Below are positions 23,540-34,468 of a stretch of DNA of 64,000 nt, piece after piece (position 1 is the first letter of the stretch; the number at the start of each line of letters is the position of its first letter). The stretch is from positions 1-64,000 of the forward strand of contig JADHYX010000062.1 in assembly GCA_027604685.1 (NCBI GenBank), given 5' to 3'. The notes under the pieces were generated by a model that saw only the letters and a list, made by a program, of their open reading frames with translations, did not search any database and had not been told where the DNA came from. Origin of the DNA: Lobulomyces angularis (taxonomy: Eukaryota; Chytridiomycota; Chytridiomycetes; Lobulomycetales; Lobulomycetaceae). The position numbers and the translations under genes are program-made.

Positions 23540-23917
23540 TTTTTTATAATCATTTAATCCATCTTCAATTAGTTCTCTCAATTCCTTTTCATCAATTCCT
23601 TTTATATTAAACCTTCTTATATTTAGTTGTTTACGATTTCCATTTATGAAATGAATATCTTCGCGAAACCTAAACTAATTGATTCATCTTCAATACCAAA
23701 ATAATTATAAAGTTCACCGAATAATACTGCTAACTTTTTATCACTGCATTTTGTCAAATCAAATTCAAAATAGGCATCATTTGGTAAAAAACATGATTTG
23801 AAGTAACTCCATTAAATCACGTTTATAAAAATCATCTGAATCAATGTAAGAAACACATGAGGAATCGATAGTGGTTTCAGTATAGTTTAATAAGCAGTCA
23901 AATCTTCTTTTTACCAT
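23540..23917 (-). pseudogene. Frameshifted remnant of an unknown gene
   Basis: On the minus strand an ATG at 23917 opens MVKRRFDCLLNYTETTIDSS and continues acidic/aromatic (YIDSDDFYKRDLMELLQ). It then needs a frame change into a segment with PNDAYFEFDLTKCSDKK and GELYNYFGIEDESISLGF, and another into REDIHFINGNRKQLNIRR and GIDEKELRELIEDGLN. Each segment looks like real protein and runs into stops outside its frame, so this is most simply a gene with two frameshifts. An intron explanation is less likely because no good splice sites sit at the changes. The family is unknown. It lies beside the polymerase remnant, so it may be another part of the same element. Confidence 0.55.
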
Positions 23918-24560
23918 TTAGTTTTTACCATTTAAAAAAAAGAAAAAGATTATTGGAACTAAAAAGTAGATTAATATAATAAAATGCTGTTTGAAAATGA
24001 AAACATCAGTTATTTTCTTATTGCAAAAGCACTCTTAAAATAACTAAACTTGTTTATTTTCACTAATTTACTTTTTTACTGTACTTTCCAATTGACCACT
24101 GTGATAAAAGAAAACTTCAAAACCCTAAAAATAACTTTTAATTAATACTATAATCAAAAGCAACTACTTTATATTAACACATTAACATCTAATTAAATAT
24201 TTTATTATCTCATTCATCTTTTCCTTTTTTTTAAGATGTCATTAATTTTTTACTTTTTTTAATTTTTTACTTTTTTTAATGTTTACTTTAAATTCATAAC
24301 TTTAACTAAAAGCTATCTGAAATATTAGACAAAAATTTAACTTACTCAAGTATCTCAATAACATTCATCCTTCACTTTTTTTTTTTTTTTTAACTTTTAA
24401 CTTTAATTTTTCATTTTTTAACTTTTTAACTTTAATTTTTCATTTTTTAACTAAAATTACCAAAATATGACTATTTTATTCCTTTTTTTTAATCAATCAA
24501 CTTATCTATTTATCAATTTTTTTATGTAATTATTTTATTTTTACTTTTAATTAGTTAGCT
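23918..24560. repeat. Long AT-rich low-complexity tract
   Basis: Almost entirely A/T with imperfect tandem motifs, for example repeated ACTTTTTTTAATTTTTT (about 24250-24285) and TAACTTTAATTTTTCATTTT repeated with small changes (about 24390-24450). No gene seen. This is typical of decaying transposon-derived or intergenic DNA in AT-rich genomes. Confidence 0.6.
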
Positions 24561-24877
24561 TTTCAAATTGTCTTCCAAAGTTAACACCACTAGAAAAAAA
24601 CCTTAAAATTTTAAATGATGAAGAAAAGGAGAATGAAGCTCCTTTAAATATATCGGTATTTTTTAATTTATTTTTTTTTTTCGTAGTAAAAATCTTTATA
24701 TTGATATTTAAATGATTCAGGGATTGAAATCCAAATGTTCCCGTTGTGCATGCTTGGAAAGATCCAAGAAGAGAAGTGGTGTCATCACTTCTTTAAGTTA
24801 TAAGAACAATGGGGAAAAATTCAAAAGATGCGATCAGTGTAGTTCCTCTAATGAAGTCGGAAGCTTTAAAAGGAGCC

Positions 24878-24925
24878 CCAAAGTTGGTTCTATTATGATC
24901 CTATTTGGGGGTTTCGATTTTTATT
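24878..24925 (+). repeat. 48-bp direct repeat, copy 1
   Basis: Nearly identical to 25148-25195. The shared core includes GGTTCTATT and TGATCCTATTTGGGGGTTT, with only a few substitutions across about 48 bases. Copy 1 is in an exon-like frame reading GSIMILFGGF. Confidence 0.8.
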
Positions 24926-25147
24926 TATCAATTATTTATCAAATTAAATACATCGCCTCTTTAGAAATGCGTCGCTAGAAAAAACGGAATCATATGTTTT
25001 AATCCTTCCTGCAGCAGGAAAAAAACATCCTATCTGGACGAAAATGATAACAATTGGTTCTGTGAAGAGGGATGTTTTAGAAAATACAGAGCTACATTGG
25101 AAAAAGTAAGAATATTGATGAAGTACAATAAATAATTTTTATGAAAC

Positions 25148-25195
25148 CCAAATTTGGTTCTATTGTGATCCTATTTGGGGGTTTGGATTTATATG
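25148..25195 (+). repeat. 48-bp direct repeat, copy 2
   Basis: Second copy of the element at 24878-24925, about 270 bases downstream, here in what looks like an intron. It reads GSIVILFGGL in one frame. A G-rich core (TTTGGGGGTTT) makes it stand out from the AT-rich surroundings. Confidence 0.8.
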
Positions 25196-25325
25196 CACTT
25201 TTTTTTATTAACATAATTTACTAAAATTAATTTTTTATTTTAACTTAAATTATAAATTTTTTTTTCTTCTTAATTTGTAGAATGCGCTGAAAAAAGAAAA
25301 TGAGTTGAAGAGTTTAAGAATAGTT

Positions 25326-26404
25326 TAGCTCATCATCATTATAACCGAGATTTATACCTCTCTAGTAATGGACGCGTTGGACCAGTAAAATTTTCATACA
25401 AAAAAAATTATCTGACTTAATTTTTAAGATTACATCAAAAGAGGAATGGACTTCAATTACAAATTTTACTTTGAAGACGAAACTTTAAAAGAATTGATAA
25501 GAAATTCCTTGTATTTTGGAAAGGAATTAATTTTTTTCGATGTTCAGGACGATTCCAGTTTTCTTTTCAACGTGGCAAAGATAACTGGACATATTTCTTG
25601 TGTTTTTTACTTGGTCTGTTACATTAGATCGCTTCTTCCAAGCAAAGGTACATAATTTAAAAAAAGAATATTTTTGTAATTACTTTATTTACACTTCCGC
25701 GAAGAGGATTAGATAAAACACCTCAAGAAAAAATCGATCTATTAATTTTTATTTCAGGCTTAATGGAGCGTCGTGCTTCTCTTCAAAAAAGCCTGTTTTT
25801 TCGAGACCTCTTACTTCTACTGAACGAAAGGTGGTGCTACAAAAATTTAAAAAGCAAGATACTGGTAGAAATAAAGGAAAAGGACGTCGAGTGATGAGTA
25901 AAGAAGATTTTTTTAATTGGTTTAGTGAAAATCGAATTGATGTCATTACTTGGTCTGAGGTTGAAATTACTTCTTAAAATGCCATGTTATCAGCGTCAGA
26001 CGATGCGATTGCGGATGGTATTTACAAAAGAAATTGAAGATGATTTAGTTAGGAGAACCTTCTTTACGCCAAACTACTAATTCTTCTATTTTAGCAGAAA
26101 AAGTTGCAGAAATACAAAGGGAAGGGGGAAAGGCGAAATATGAGGATGTTACAGTGTATCTTACAGGTCCTCTATACAGGTCCTCTAAAATTTTTGATCA
26201 CACTTTTATAGTTTTTTTTTTTTTTTTTTTTTTTTAGATTTGGCTAATTTTGTTAAAGTAAGTTCTACTGGACCCAAAACTGATTCTTTGTGGGAACCTA
26301 ACTTACAAAAATTGTTAATAAAGAAAGCTTTGTAAGTTGTTAATAAAGAAAGCTCAAGATTTATTTTCTGTTAGATCAACAGAATGGGAAAAGTTTTTAG
26401 TTTA
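25326..26404 (+). pseudogene. Coding-like fragments of unknown family in decayed island
   Basis: Several short protein-like blocks in different frames: LAHHHYNRDLYLSSNGRVGP (about 25327-25388); from ATG 25446 MDFNYKFYFEDETLKELIRN with FFDVQDDSSFLFNVAKITG; an exon-like block 25758-25977 rich in Lys/Arg, ending ENRIDVITWSEVEITS; a short block from ATG 25981; and two blocks joinable in phase by a GTCCTC...TTTAG gap (EKVAEIQREGGKAKYEDVTV then DLANFVKVSSTGPKT, ending WEKFLV and TAG near 26402). No family recognised. FNVAKITG faintly recalls KilA-N/MSV199-type DNA-binding domains, but that is weak. It could be one damaged gene or two. Low confidence in any single model. Confidence 0.35.
26312..26354 (+). 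repeat. 18-bp direct duplication
   Basis: TTGTTAATAAAGAAAGCT occurs at 26312-26329 and again at 26337-26354, a 25-nt step. It interrupts the frame of the last coding-like block, as expected of a recent slippage duplication. Confidence 0.8.
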
Positions 26405-26758
26405 AGAACTTTTTTTATGAAGGGGCTTCTGCAAAAAGCTTCAGTTTTCAATGTAATCAAGCCCATATCTTTATTTTGGCTAGTAGTTGCGCTTTGAACC
26501 TTCCATCACTTTTTTCCAATCTGATTATTTCAATATCAATTTATATTTAACATCTTTCGAAATTTACTAACACTTCTTTTTTAATTAAATTAATAACACT
26601 CTTTACAAATCTTTTATTCACTTTTCTGTATTTAATTTTATTTAATTTATTTAATTTTATTTAATTTATTGTTGTAGCAGATCTAAACAACGCATATAAT
26701 TAAAATTCATATTAAATTTAAAGTGTAGTAACAACATAAGAAGAAACTTTAATACTAT
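26405..26758. other. Intergenic, no gene seen
   Basis: AT-rich, with a repeated TTTAATTTTATTTAATTTA stretch near 26630-26670. It lies between the degenerate locus and the 3' end of the KH gene. Confidence 0.6.
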
Positions 26759-27984
26759 TTAATCATCACTTTTTTTATTGTCCTCAAAAGCTAATCTCTT
26801 TTTCCTTTCTTTATCTAGCTGTTCAAATAACATCTTTAAGGCTATAGCATTGGCTGTACTTGTGCCAATAACCGTAAAAATTCTTTGTTCAGATTTTGGA
26901 TCAGACAATTTACTGATTGAGACTCTGCAGCCACTGACTTTTCTAATTTGATTGACAAAAACACCTCCTTTTCCAATTATACATCCAGCCATTCCACTAG
27001 GAATCGGAACATTTCGTGTTTCTAAGACTTCGCTTTCTAGGTTATTTCCGGTTTCGCCATTATTAGTTGTAGTACTTGTTCGAGATGATTGTTGTTGACT
27101 CGTACGCTGAGGTTTACGCAATTCTGCACTAGAACCATAGCGCCCACCGTCTCTTTTTTGATGAGGATAAAGCAAATCTTCCCGCGATGATGTAGATGAT
27201 AATCCTTTCCATTGAGGAACATATAAGATTGTTCCGACCACTTTTGACTGCTCTTTTATAATACATTCTCCAATTTGGTGAACCGCGATTTGTCTATTAG
27301 AAAACTTAATTAAAAAAGAAGTATATGACTTTAAGCATACATTGAATCTACTAGACCATAGAGATCAATGTAGCGCTCAGTACTTTGAGGCATCATTTCT
27401 TTTGAAACAACAGCTTTACAACCGCTTTGTTGTTGGATATCTTTGATTTTAGAGCCACTAAAATAATTATTGTTAAGAAATGTAATTGACATACCCTTTC
27501 CCAATAATTGGCCCAATTAATTGATGTGAGACTAGCAAACGAATTGTAACAGATTCCGGATCATTATAGTTTAAGAAGTGAATTGAAGAAGTTGGTGTAC
27601 GATTTTCCAGTAAAAATCTGGCTATTAAATTATAAGCCTAAAAACAAACATCAAAGGTTGATATTTCAAGTGTAAAAGTTACTTTTGCGGTATTATCAAC
27701 TTGCCCAATGATAGTTAATATCCTTTCATTCACACCAACATAAGCTTTACCAACCCCTAAAATTCGTAGGGACATTTAGTTTACTCTAATAAATCTTTCA
27801 ATATACCAGCTTTAACTGAAGTCAATTCTCTGACTTTTTGCACATTTTTACCACCTACACCAATAATAATTCCAGCCTCCTTTCCTGTTATGATGCTCCT
27901 TAAAGTCAAAAGATTTGAATCTGGAGCTTGATTAGGAGTTTTCTTCTCTAAATTATTTTGGTTTGATTCAGAAGTTGTAGACAT
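26759..27984 (-). CDS. Three-KH-domain RNA-binding protein (Rnc1/PCBP-like)
   Basis: Five minus-strand exons (27984..27807, 27756..27683, 27637..27495, 27457..27341, 27293..26759) give about 348 residues. KH1 has EAGIIIGVGGKNVQKVRE and, across the splice, AGVGKAYVGVNERILTI. KH2 has LVSHQLIGPIIGKGGSKIK. KH3 has IPSGMAGCIIGKGGVFVNQI and ends near the C-terminus. Each shows a G-x-x-G loop (GVGG, GKGG, GKGG). A Gln/Ser/Thr-rich low-complexity linker (about residues 220-265) separates KH2 and KH3. The donor GTATATTG at 27806 is chosen because it restores the KH1 consensus; reading on gives an early stop. Known relatives bind pyrimidine-rich RNA and control mRNA stability or splicing. Target RNAs unknown here. 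Confidence 0.93.
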
Positions 27985-28697
27985 TATAAAAAATTTCTCT
28001 CTATATTTTAAAAGTTGAGATACTCTGTAAAAAAAAGAAGTAAAAAGTTAAGAAACTTTATAAAACTTAAAATTTTTTATTTTTTTTTTGTACCACTGAA
28101 GAGATGATTTTATAATCAATCATACAAATTGCAGAAAGGCAGTTTTAAAATTTGTAACTGAAAGATTTTTTTTTGAATAGTCAAGATCATAAGGTGCATT
28201 ATGTGTTTCTGATATTTGTGAGTTAGTTTTTGTTATTAATGGGCCGTTTGAATTTGTTCTGTACAGTTAGTTTGAAAAAATTATTTTTGAAAGTACAAAT
28301 AGAAAGGGTGAAATAATTAGGTCAGATTGAAGTGAGGTAGGAATAGTAGCGTGGTAACTTTGTAGAGAAAAAACAACTTACAGTAGATTTCAGAAGTAAT
28401 TAGACGAAAGATTATTGTATTCATAGTTCTCCCAGTAATTAAGTAGATGATCGTTCTTATTACAGCTATCATCGTATGATTTCGAAGAATATTTGTTAAA
28501 ATAATACTTTTTAGTTTGTGAATTGTTAATAAACTTTACAGTGAGGACAGATGGACGGAAGCGCGCGGCTTGAAATTGCTGATAACAAAATTGATTTTTT
28601 TTTTTTTGAAATTCAACTTTTGAAGTTGTTGCTTTAATTGAATAAAACTAATTTAATTCTTCTTCTTTTTCTACTTCAATCATTACTCAAGCGTTGG
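27985..28697. other. Divergent intergenic region, no gene seen
   Basis: Upstream of both the KH gene (minus) and the transporter gene (plus). It contains a short GC-richer patch (GGACGGAAGCGCGCGGC, about 28552-28568) that stands out and could be a promoter element, and long T runs. Confidence 0.5.
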
Positions 28698-30154
28698 ATG
28701 TATTATTTTTTTAATCAGATGCTTAAACAAAAAACGGCTCCCAATTATAAATATGAAAAGTTAAATTACACCGGCAGACCTTCTTCCTCCAACAATAATT
28801 ATTTCAAAACCTTCTTGCATCTTATTACCCTAGCCTACAGCTCCACCAGAAGTAAAAAATTCAATATAAAAACCAGGCCTACACTAAAAAACATCAAATA
28901 CCTTTTACTCTTTTTACTATGGTATTCTGCATCAGCAGTTACAAACAACATAGGAAAGCAAATTTTGGTTGAATTTAAATATCCCATTACTTTAACCTTT
29001 ATTCAATTTGGCTTTGTTTCGCTATTTGCATATATTTTTAGTTTACTTTTCAAAAATGGTAGTAAAATTCAGAAGCTGGATCTTCATGTTATTAATTCCA
29101 CTGCACCATTAAGTTTATTTCAAATTGTAGGACATATTTTTAGTAGTATAAGTTATACTTATATTGCTGTTAGTTTTGCTCACACCATAAAGGTAATTCC
29201 CATACTTTTCTTTAGGTTTAATTAACAAAATTTCATATCGTATTTTATTAGGCTTTAGCACCACTATTCACAGTTCTAATATATCGGATTTTCTGGCAGG
29301 TTATTTACAGTAGAAGAATTTATCTATCGTTGGTACCCTTGACAGTGGGAGTAATGCTAGTGTGTTCCTCAAATGTCAAATTTCATTCTATTGGATTTTT
29401 TTGTTCCTTGATGTCTACTTTAATCTTTGCTACACAGAATATATTTTCAAAAAAGTTATTTTTACATGCTAGACATGCAAATTTAGAACAAATTCAAACA
29501 AAATTAAACAAAAATAATCAAAATAACAGTCTTAATTCACCCATAAATACAACGACGCAAAATATTGGCAATAAAGTGGCGGATTTGAAATTGGACAAGT
29601 TAAATCTACTCTTTTATTCGGCTTTTCTGGCTTTTATTTTAATGTTTCCTATCTGGATGTACACTGAAGGTATTCAGTTTTTTACAGATTATTCCATTCT
29701 GCCAAGTATGAAAGTTTCTTTCTTGTTTTTATTGAATGGGGTTACCAATTTCACTCAAAACATGTTTGCTTTTACCATCTTGAGCCTAGTTTCGCCTGTA
29801 ACATATTCAATAGCAAGTTTGGTGAAGAGAATATTTGTTATAACAGCTTCAATAATATGGTTTGGTGATTCTGTCTCAAAGCTACAAGGATTTGGCATAT
29901 TTTTGACCTTCCTTGGTTTGTGGATGTACGACCAAGCAAGAATGGATGTTGCCAAAAGTGAAGCTAGATTGAATTTAACAGAAAGTACTACCTTGACGTT
30001 ACCAACAACAAATATACTAAATAAAAATAGGGATGAAGAAGAAAAGAGTCGTAGTTGGAATAAAGATAGTATACCAAGATCAAATTCTTTTAATAAAAAT
30101 ATCAACTTAAATGAAATTTATTCAAGAGGGAGCTACCTTAAAGAAGTTTATTAA
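28698..30154 (+). CDS. Triose-phosphate-transporter-family membrane protein (Sly41-like, SLC35/DMT)
   Basis: Two exons, 28698..29192 and 29252..30154, give about 465 residues. The ATG at 28698 (or 28719) is the first in frame; no ATG lies upstream in the open frame. About ten hydrophobic segments begin at YLLLFLLWYSASAVTNNIGK. Family hallmarks include HTIKALAPLFTVL, with the intron between K and A, QNIFSKKLF, and the pair SVSPVTYSIASLVKRI (here SLVSPVTYSIASLVKRIFV). A hydrophilic Asn/Gln-rich loop (about residues 260-300) and a charged Ser/Arg tail are typical of fungal Sly41-type members. Known: S. cerevisiae SLY41 is an ER/Golgi multicopy suppressor of the Rab GTPase mutant ypt1. The substrate is not evident. 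Confidence 0.88.
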
Positions 30155-30664
30155 ACCTTAAGTTTTAAAACCTTCTTTTAATTTTTTTTAAATTTTTTAG
30201 TTTTTATTAAGATGTTGATATTTTAATTTTATATGGCTGTATTTTAAATTTATTTTCACTAATTTTTATTGTAGACAAAAGATTTATAGAAATTGATATG
30301 AAACTTATTTGAAAATAAACTATCAATGAAATATGTTTTTTTTTTTTTTTATTAAGAATAGTTAAAATTTTTAAGCGTTTCAGAAGAGGTAAAGCTAGTG
30401 GAAATAAAATTGCACTTATTCACTCAGAGTTTGATGCTTGAACAATACTAGAGTATAGAAATTAATCAAATTTCACCTTCGCATTTTACAACACTGCATT
30501 AAAAACATTGGACAACAGTTGTTTCATAAAAATTAAATGCTTTAATTATATTTTACTCTTTTCTCCATAACCTTTTCAAAAAATATAAAACCAAAATGGG
30601 TAAATTTTACAAAGTTCATGTTTTACAAATTAATTTTTTGTGCTATCTAAAAACCATTTTAATT
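30155..30664. other. Convergent 3' intergenic region, no gene seen
   Basis: 3' flank between the transporter (plus) and RabGAP (minus) genes. AT-rich with poly-T; no coding signal. Confidence 0.6.
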
Positions 30665-32361
30665 TTAATTTTTATTCAAATGGCTAGGGCTATTATGGAA
30701 CAAAGATTTATAATAAAAACCTTCGGAGAGCAAAATTTCTACTTCCTTTTCCCCCCAATTTGAAGTTGGTATATTTTGTAAGAATATCATTATTTCTTGA
30801 AAATCCTTCTTTTTTAGCTCTTGGCTAAATTTACATAAGAATGCTGCACAAACGTATAAATGAAAATCTGAAAAACCTTCAGATCCTTCAGCCTTATTAA
30901 TAATTAGTTTAGATTTTTATCAAAAATTAATTTTTTAATTTTACTACCATGTAAGTGTCCCACATCCTAATGGTTGTCTTTAAAGAAACCTCTCTCATTA
31001 ACAAACAGTTCATCCATCTAAAGGCGAATTGAATAAATTCTACCTGCTCCTTTGCAAGATGATTGGAGAGAGTTACTATAATGCCTTAACTTTATAAAAA
31101 TGAATGAGATAACAAACCATCAACTCTATGAACTAATTCTTTCAATCTAGCCACTTGCCTTTGAATGCCAGGTTGAGAAAATGTATAATTATCTTGAATC
31201 CCATCTATTAATTTTGTTAAACACCAAAATGAGTCAGCTTCAACTTTTGTTAAAGTATCCTGTTCCAATTTCGAGACATTAGAAACATCCTGGCAATCTT
31301 TTCATTTTATTTTTATTAATAAATTATTTACAATAAACAATTGACAAATTTTACTTCTCACCAATGTAAGACGATAAAAATACTTGAAAAAATGGGATCA
31401 CCAAGTCGTTTATACCTTGAACATAGCCAGAAGCAGGATGTCTTATTGCCCAGCAATATAGTATTCTTCAATTAAAATATATAATGATAAATTAAGCTTC
31501 GAACGTAAAATTTTATAGCACTTAAATGTATATACCTTTCTAAACATTCTTGGATGGTTGTATTCTGATATAAAGGTATACTTGAATTGGTCCTCAAAAT
31601 GTCAATGTGAATCTAATTTATTAATTAAATAAAAAGATTATAAAAAAAACCGAACTTGATGATGTAAACTTTCATCCAAACCCCCACTTTTTGTTTGAGC
31701 ATAAAACTCCTCGTACTCTTTTCTTTTCCTTTCTAAAGTAGCATCTCTCCTTTCTGTATTTGTAGGTAAATAACCCTAAATAAAAAAAAATTACAAATTG
31801 TTAAAAAAGGTTTATCTTATATAAAACATAATATGGGACTTAATATTTTAATACTACCATAAGAACTTTCCAAACTGTTGCTCTAATTTCCTCTGGAATA
31901 CCGCTCCAACTTAACTTTCGTAATTGTTCTATAATGTTGCTTTATTAAAAAGAAAAATATCAAAACCTGTTCTTACCAAGATCTATAACATTATTTTCCA
32001 ATAACGCTTGAAATTTTTTATATCTAATTGACATGGAATTTAACAAGGCAACATCACTAAGCATCTTTTCTTCCTGATGTGAAGCGGAACTAGAAGTTGT
32101 GACATCACTGAGTGGTGAAGACTGAGATGGAGAAAATGATGTACCGTTTACAAAAATTCCATTTTCTATAGCTAAAAAAAGGTCAATTTATAATATTTTG
32201 TAAAAAGCCTTTCGGTTTGTACATTTTCTATTTGTAGAATCCTTTCTAACAGCAGAAGTGCTATCTTTTTTAGATTTCCAGTTTTCTTTCATTTTTAAAT
32301 TCAAAACTTGTCCAGGTAAATAATTTGAATGTATTGACCAAACTTTTGAAGTGTTACTCAT
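30665..32361 (-). CDS. TBC1D22-like RabGAP (TBC domain)
   Basis: Nine short minus-strand exons with agreeing phases: 32361..32223, 32171..31977, 31928..31858, 31775..31656, 31612..31536, 31465..31362, 31297..31118, 31075..30948, 30892..30665, giving about 413 residues. No exon is long enough to stand out alone. The first about 110 residues are Ser-rich and variable. The TBC domain begins EQLRKLSWSGIPEEIR, followed by GYLPTN and RDATLERKRKEYEEF. The arginine-finger motif is HIDILRTN (I-x-x-D-x-x-R) and the glutamine finger GYVQGIND. Then come EADSFWCLTKLIDGIQDNY, RWMNCLLMRE, MWDTYM and FHLYVCAAFL, as in TBC1D22. Known role: stimulates GTP hydrolysis by Rab GTPases, acting around the Golgi. Both catalytic fingers are intact. 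Confidence 0.95.
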
Positions 32362-32786
32362 ACACAGAATTCAAACTATGGTTTGAAAAAAAAAGGAAAT
32401 TTTTTTTTCAAATATATGTTTTTTTGAAATGTTCCACATCAAAAACTAAAAAATGAGAAAAAATTTTTTTTCTGATCAACTGTTAAATTTAAATCGAAAA
32501 TTCTGGAACTAAATGATTAAAGTGAATAAAATATTGCCGTTTTCCTTTTAATATTAACTTCAGTTAGATTTTTGGTTAATCTTTTTTTTAAGAAAGTAAA
32601 TTTTCTGAAAATTTTTAAGTGCTAACATGATAGTAAAAAAACTAGCATTATTTGATGAATTTTGGAAATAATTTTACAATTATTGCTGTTTTAATAAAAT
32701 ACTTTTTTTTTGTTCATTCCATAAATGCTCATTTTGAATATTAAAAAATGAGATCTTGAAAAAAAAAAAAAATCATTAAAAAAATC
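32362..32786. other. Divergent intergenic region, no gene seen
   Basis: Promoter space between the RabGAP (minus) and RanBP3-like (plus) genes; AT-rich, no recognisable motif. Confidence 0.6.
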
Positions 32787-34200
32787 ATGAACTCTACTGC
32801 AGAGGTTGATAATAACACCATTAAAAGAAAAATAAACGAAACTGAAATAGAAAAAGAATCAGAGCATAAAGTAGTAAAGGGTCCTGAAGGAAAACCGAAA
32901 AAAACTAAACCAAATATTGTTGAGGAAGTGAAAGCGAGTGACAGTGACAAACCAGTAATAGACTCCCCCTCTAATTTAAAAATAAATGGTATTGCATTAA
33001 ATTATACTCCTGGACTAAAACCTTCTGGACTGGGTAATAAAAATATATCATTTTGATTTCTTACATGCAATTCCATTGAAAATAGGGTTGTTTAGTAGTG
33101 AATCTCTTAAACAAGCTGATGAACCGGTTTCAAGCTTGTTTGCAATAAAAGGCTCTGGTAAATTAAGTGATTCGTTAAGCACAGAGTCGGAAAACATCTT
33201 TGGAGGTTCTAGCGTAAAATCCGGCAAAATTAATTCAGGAGAAAGTATTTTTGGTAGTACCACAGGTGTTAAAAGTACTGGTAGTATATTTGGTAGTGCA
33301 TTTGGTGCAGGTAATGGTTATTGAAAAATATCAAGGTACTGAGATTTTTAAATCCTGTTACTTTTTAGGTGTAAATAACAACACAGAAACTGCAGAAAAT
33401 AATTTTTCGGAATTGTTAAACAGTAACGTTAAAACTAATAAGGCGGAGGAAGACTCGGAAACTTTAGAAAATGATAATTTTAAACCTGTTGTACAGTTAG
33501 AAAAACTTAATGAAATCATCTCAGGAGAAGAAGATGAAGAAACACTACTAAGTTTTAGATGTAAATTATTTGGTTTTGATGATACACTGAAGTCCTGGAA
33601 AGAAAGAGGCGTAGGAATGTTTAAACTCAATAAAAGAAAATGGGTAATGTATTATTTTTGTTAAACATAGAGTATGCTAGCAATTTTTGTTGCAAGCAAG
33701 AAAAAATAAAAGTACCAGAAAAATTTAAATAGAATTTACCTAAAGCTATTCTAATTTTTCACCAATATAGGCAGCAAACAAAGAAAAAAGTATCAGTATT
33801 GATAAAGACGCAGTGGAAAAAGATGCTGAAAATGATGTTGAGGAAAAAGGCACCGTTGAAAAAGATGGCAAAAAAAATGAAGCAACCGAAAACAAAAATA
33901 TCGTAAAAAGTCAAAATAATGCAGAAAATTATCGATTTCTGATGAGAACTGAAAAAATTAATAGGCTAATTTTAAATGTTAAGGTAATAAAAGGTAAAAT
34001 GAAATTTTCTAGTTTGAATGAAAAAAGCTTCAGTTTTGTTGGCTGGGAAGAGCAAGAAAAAAGAATGAAATTTTTAGTTTTGGTAAATTAAAAACGTTAT
34101 TTATCAAATATTGGTTAATTAACAAAAAAAATATGTTTAGTTTAATAATCCTGCCAGTAAGACAGAAAGTTTACAAAAACTAGAAAAAATTTTAGAGTAG
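32787..34200 (+). CDS. RanBP3/Yrb2-like nuclear transport factor
   Basis: Five exons with consistent phases: 32787..33033, 33086..33310, 33369..33643, 33771..34082, 34141..34200, giving about 372 residues. The N-terminus is charged, with a possible nuclear signal (KPKKTKP). A middle region has FG-type motifs (ESIFGS, GSIFGSAFGAG) like nucleoporin repeats. The C-terminal Ran-binding domain has EEDEETLLSFRCKLFGFD and WKERGVGMFKLNKRKW, then RFLMRTEKINRLILNV and FSFVGWEE. An acidic Lys/Glu insertion of about 45 residues splits the Ran-binding domain (coded at about 33.77-33.93 kb), which is unusual. Known: Yrb2/RanBP3 is a cofactor of CRM1/exportin-1 nuclear export. The FG motifs favour this over plain RanBP1. 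Confidence 0.85.
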
Positions 34201-34468
34201 ATAAAAAAATTTTTTATATAAAAATTTTATTTTAAATTTTTTTTTTTAATGTATTATTAACAAATACTATTTTTTACTTGTCTAATTTTTTAACTGTACA
34301 AGTTATACACAATTATGCATTTTTTTGTGTTAACAGTTATAACTTAAAACATTTAGCAATATTTTTACCTTCTATCATGGCCATAGAGCTACCATAAACG
34401 ATTTCTGTATATTTTAACCTAAAATCTTATGCCGATATTTTGTGCATTAAAAAAAAAATTACATTTAA

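Larger units (their letters stand above)
24563..25325 (+). pseudogene. Fragmented zinc-finger-like locus (TRASH/MYM-like cysteine pattern)
   Basis: Exon-like blocks: about 24563-24656 (NCLPKLTPLEKNLK...NIS, followed by GTATTT); from about 24720 after TTCAG (KSKCSRCACLERSKKRSG, KFKRCDQCSSSNEV); about 24966-25105 after TTTAG (CVARKNGIICFNPSCSRKK and NNWFCEEGCFRKYRATLEK, followed by GTAAGA); and about 25281 onward (NALKKENELKS). Cysteine spacing, ending in W-F-C-x3-C-F-x2-Y, resembles MYM/TRASH-type treble-clef fingers. The reading frame cannot be carried cleanly into the following block, so the locus is either broken or has splicing I cannot resolve. It may belong to the mobile-element island. 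Function unknown. Confidence 0.45.

Noticed and set aside
22240..26404. A complete, active Polinton/Maverick
   Set aside because: No palm domain, integrase, ATPase or capsid gene and no terminal inverted repeats were found; only a truncated polymerase and broken fragments are present.
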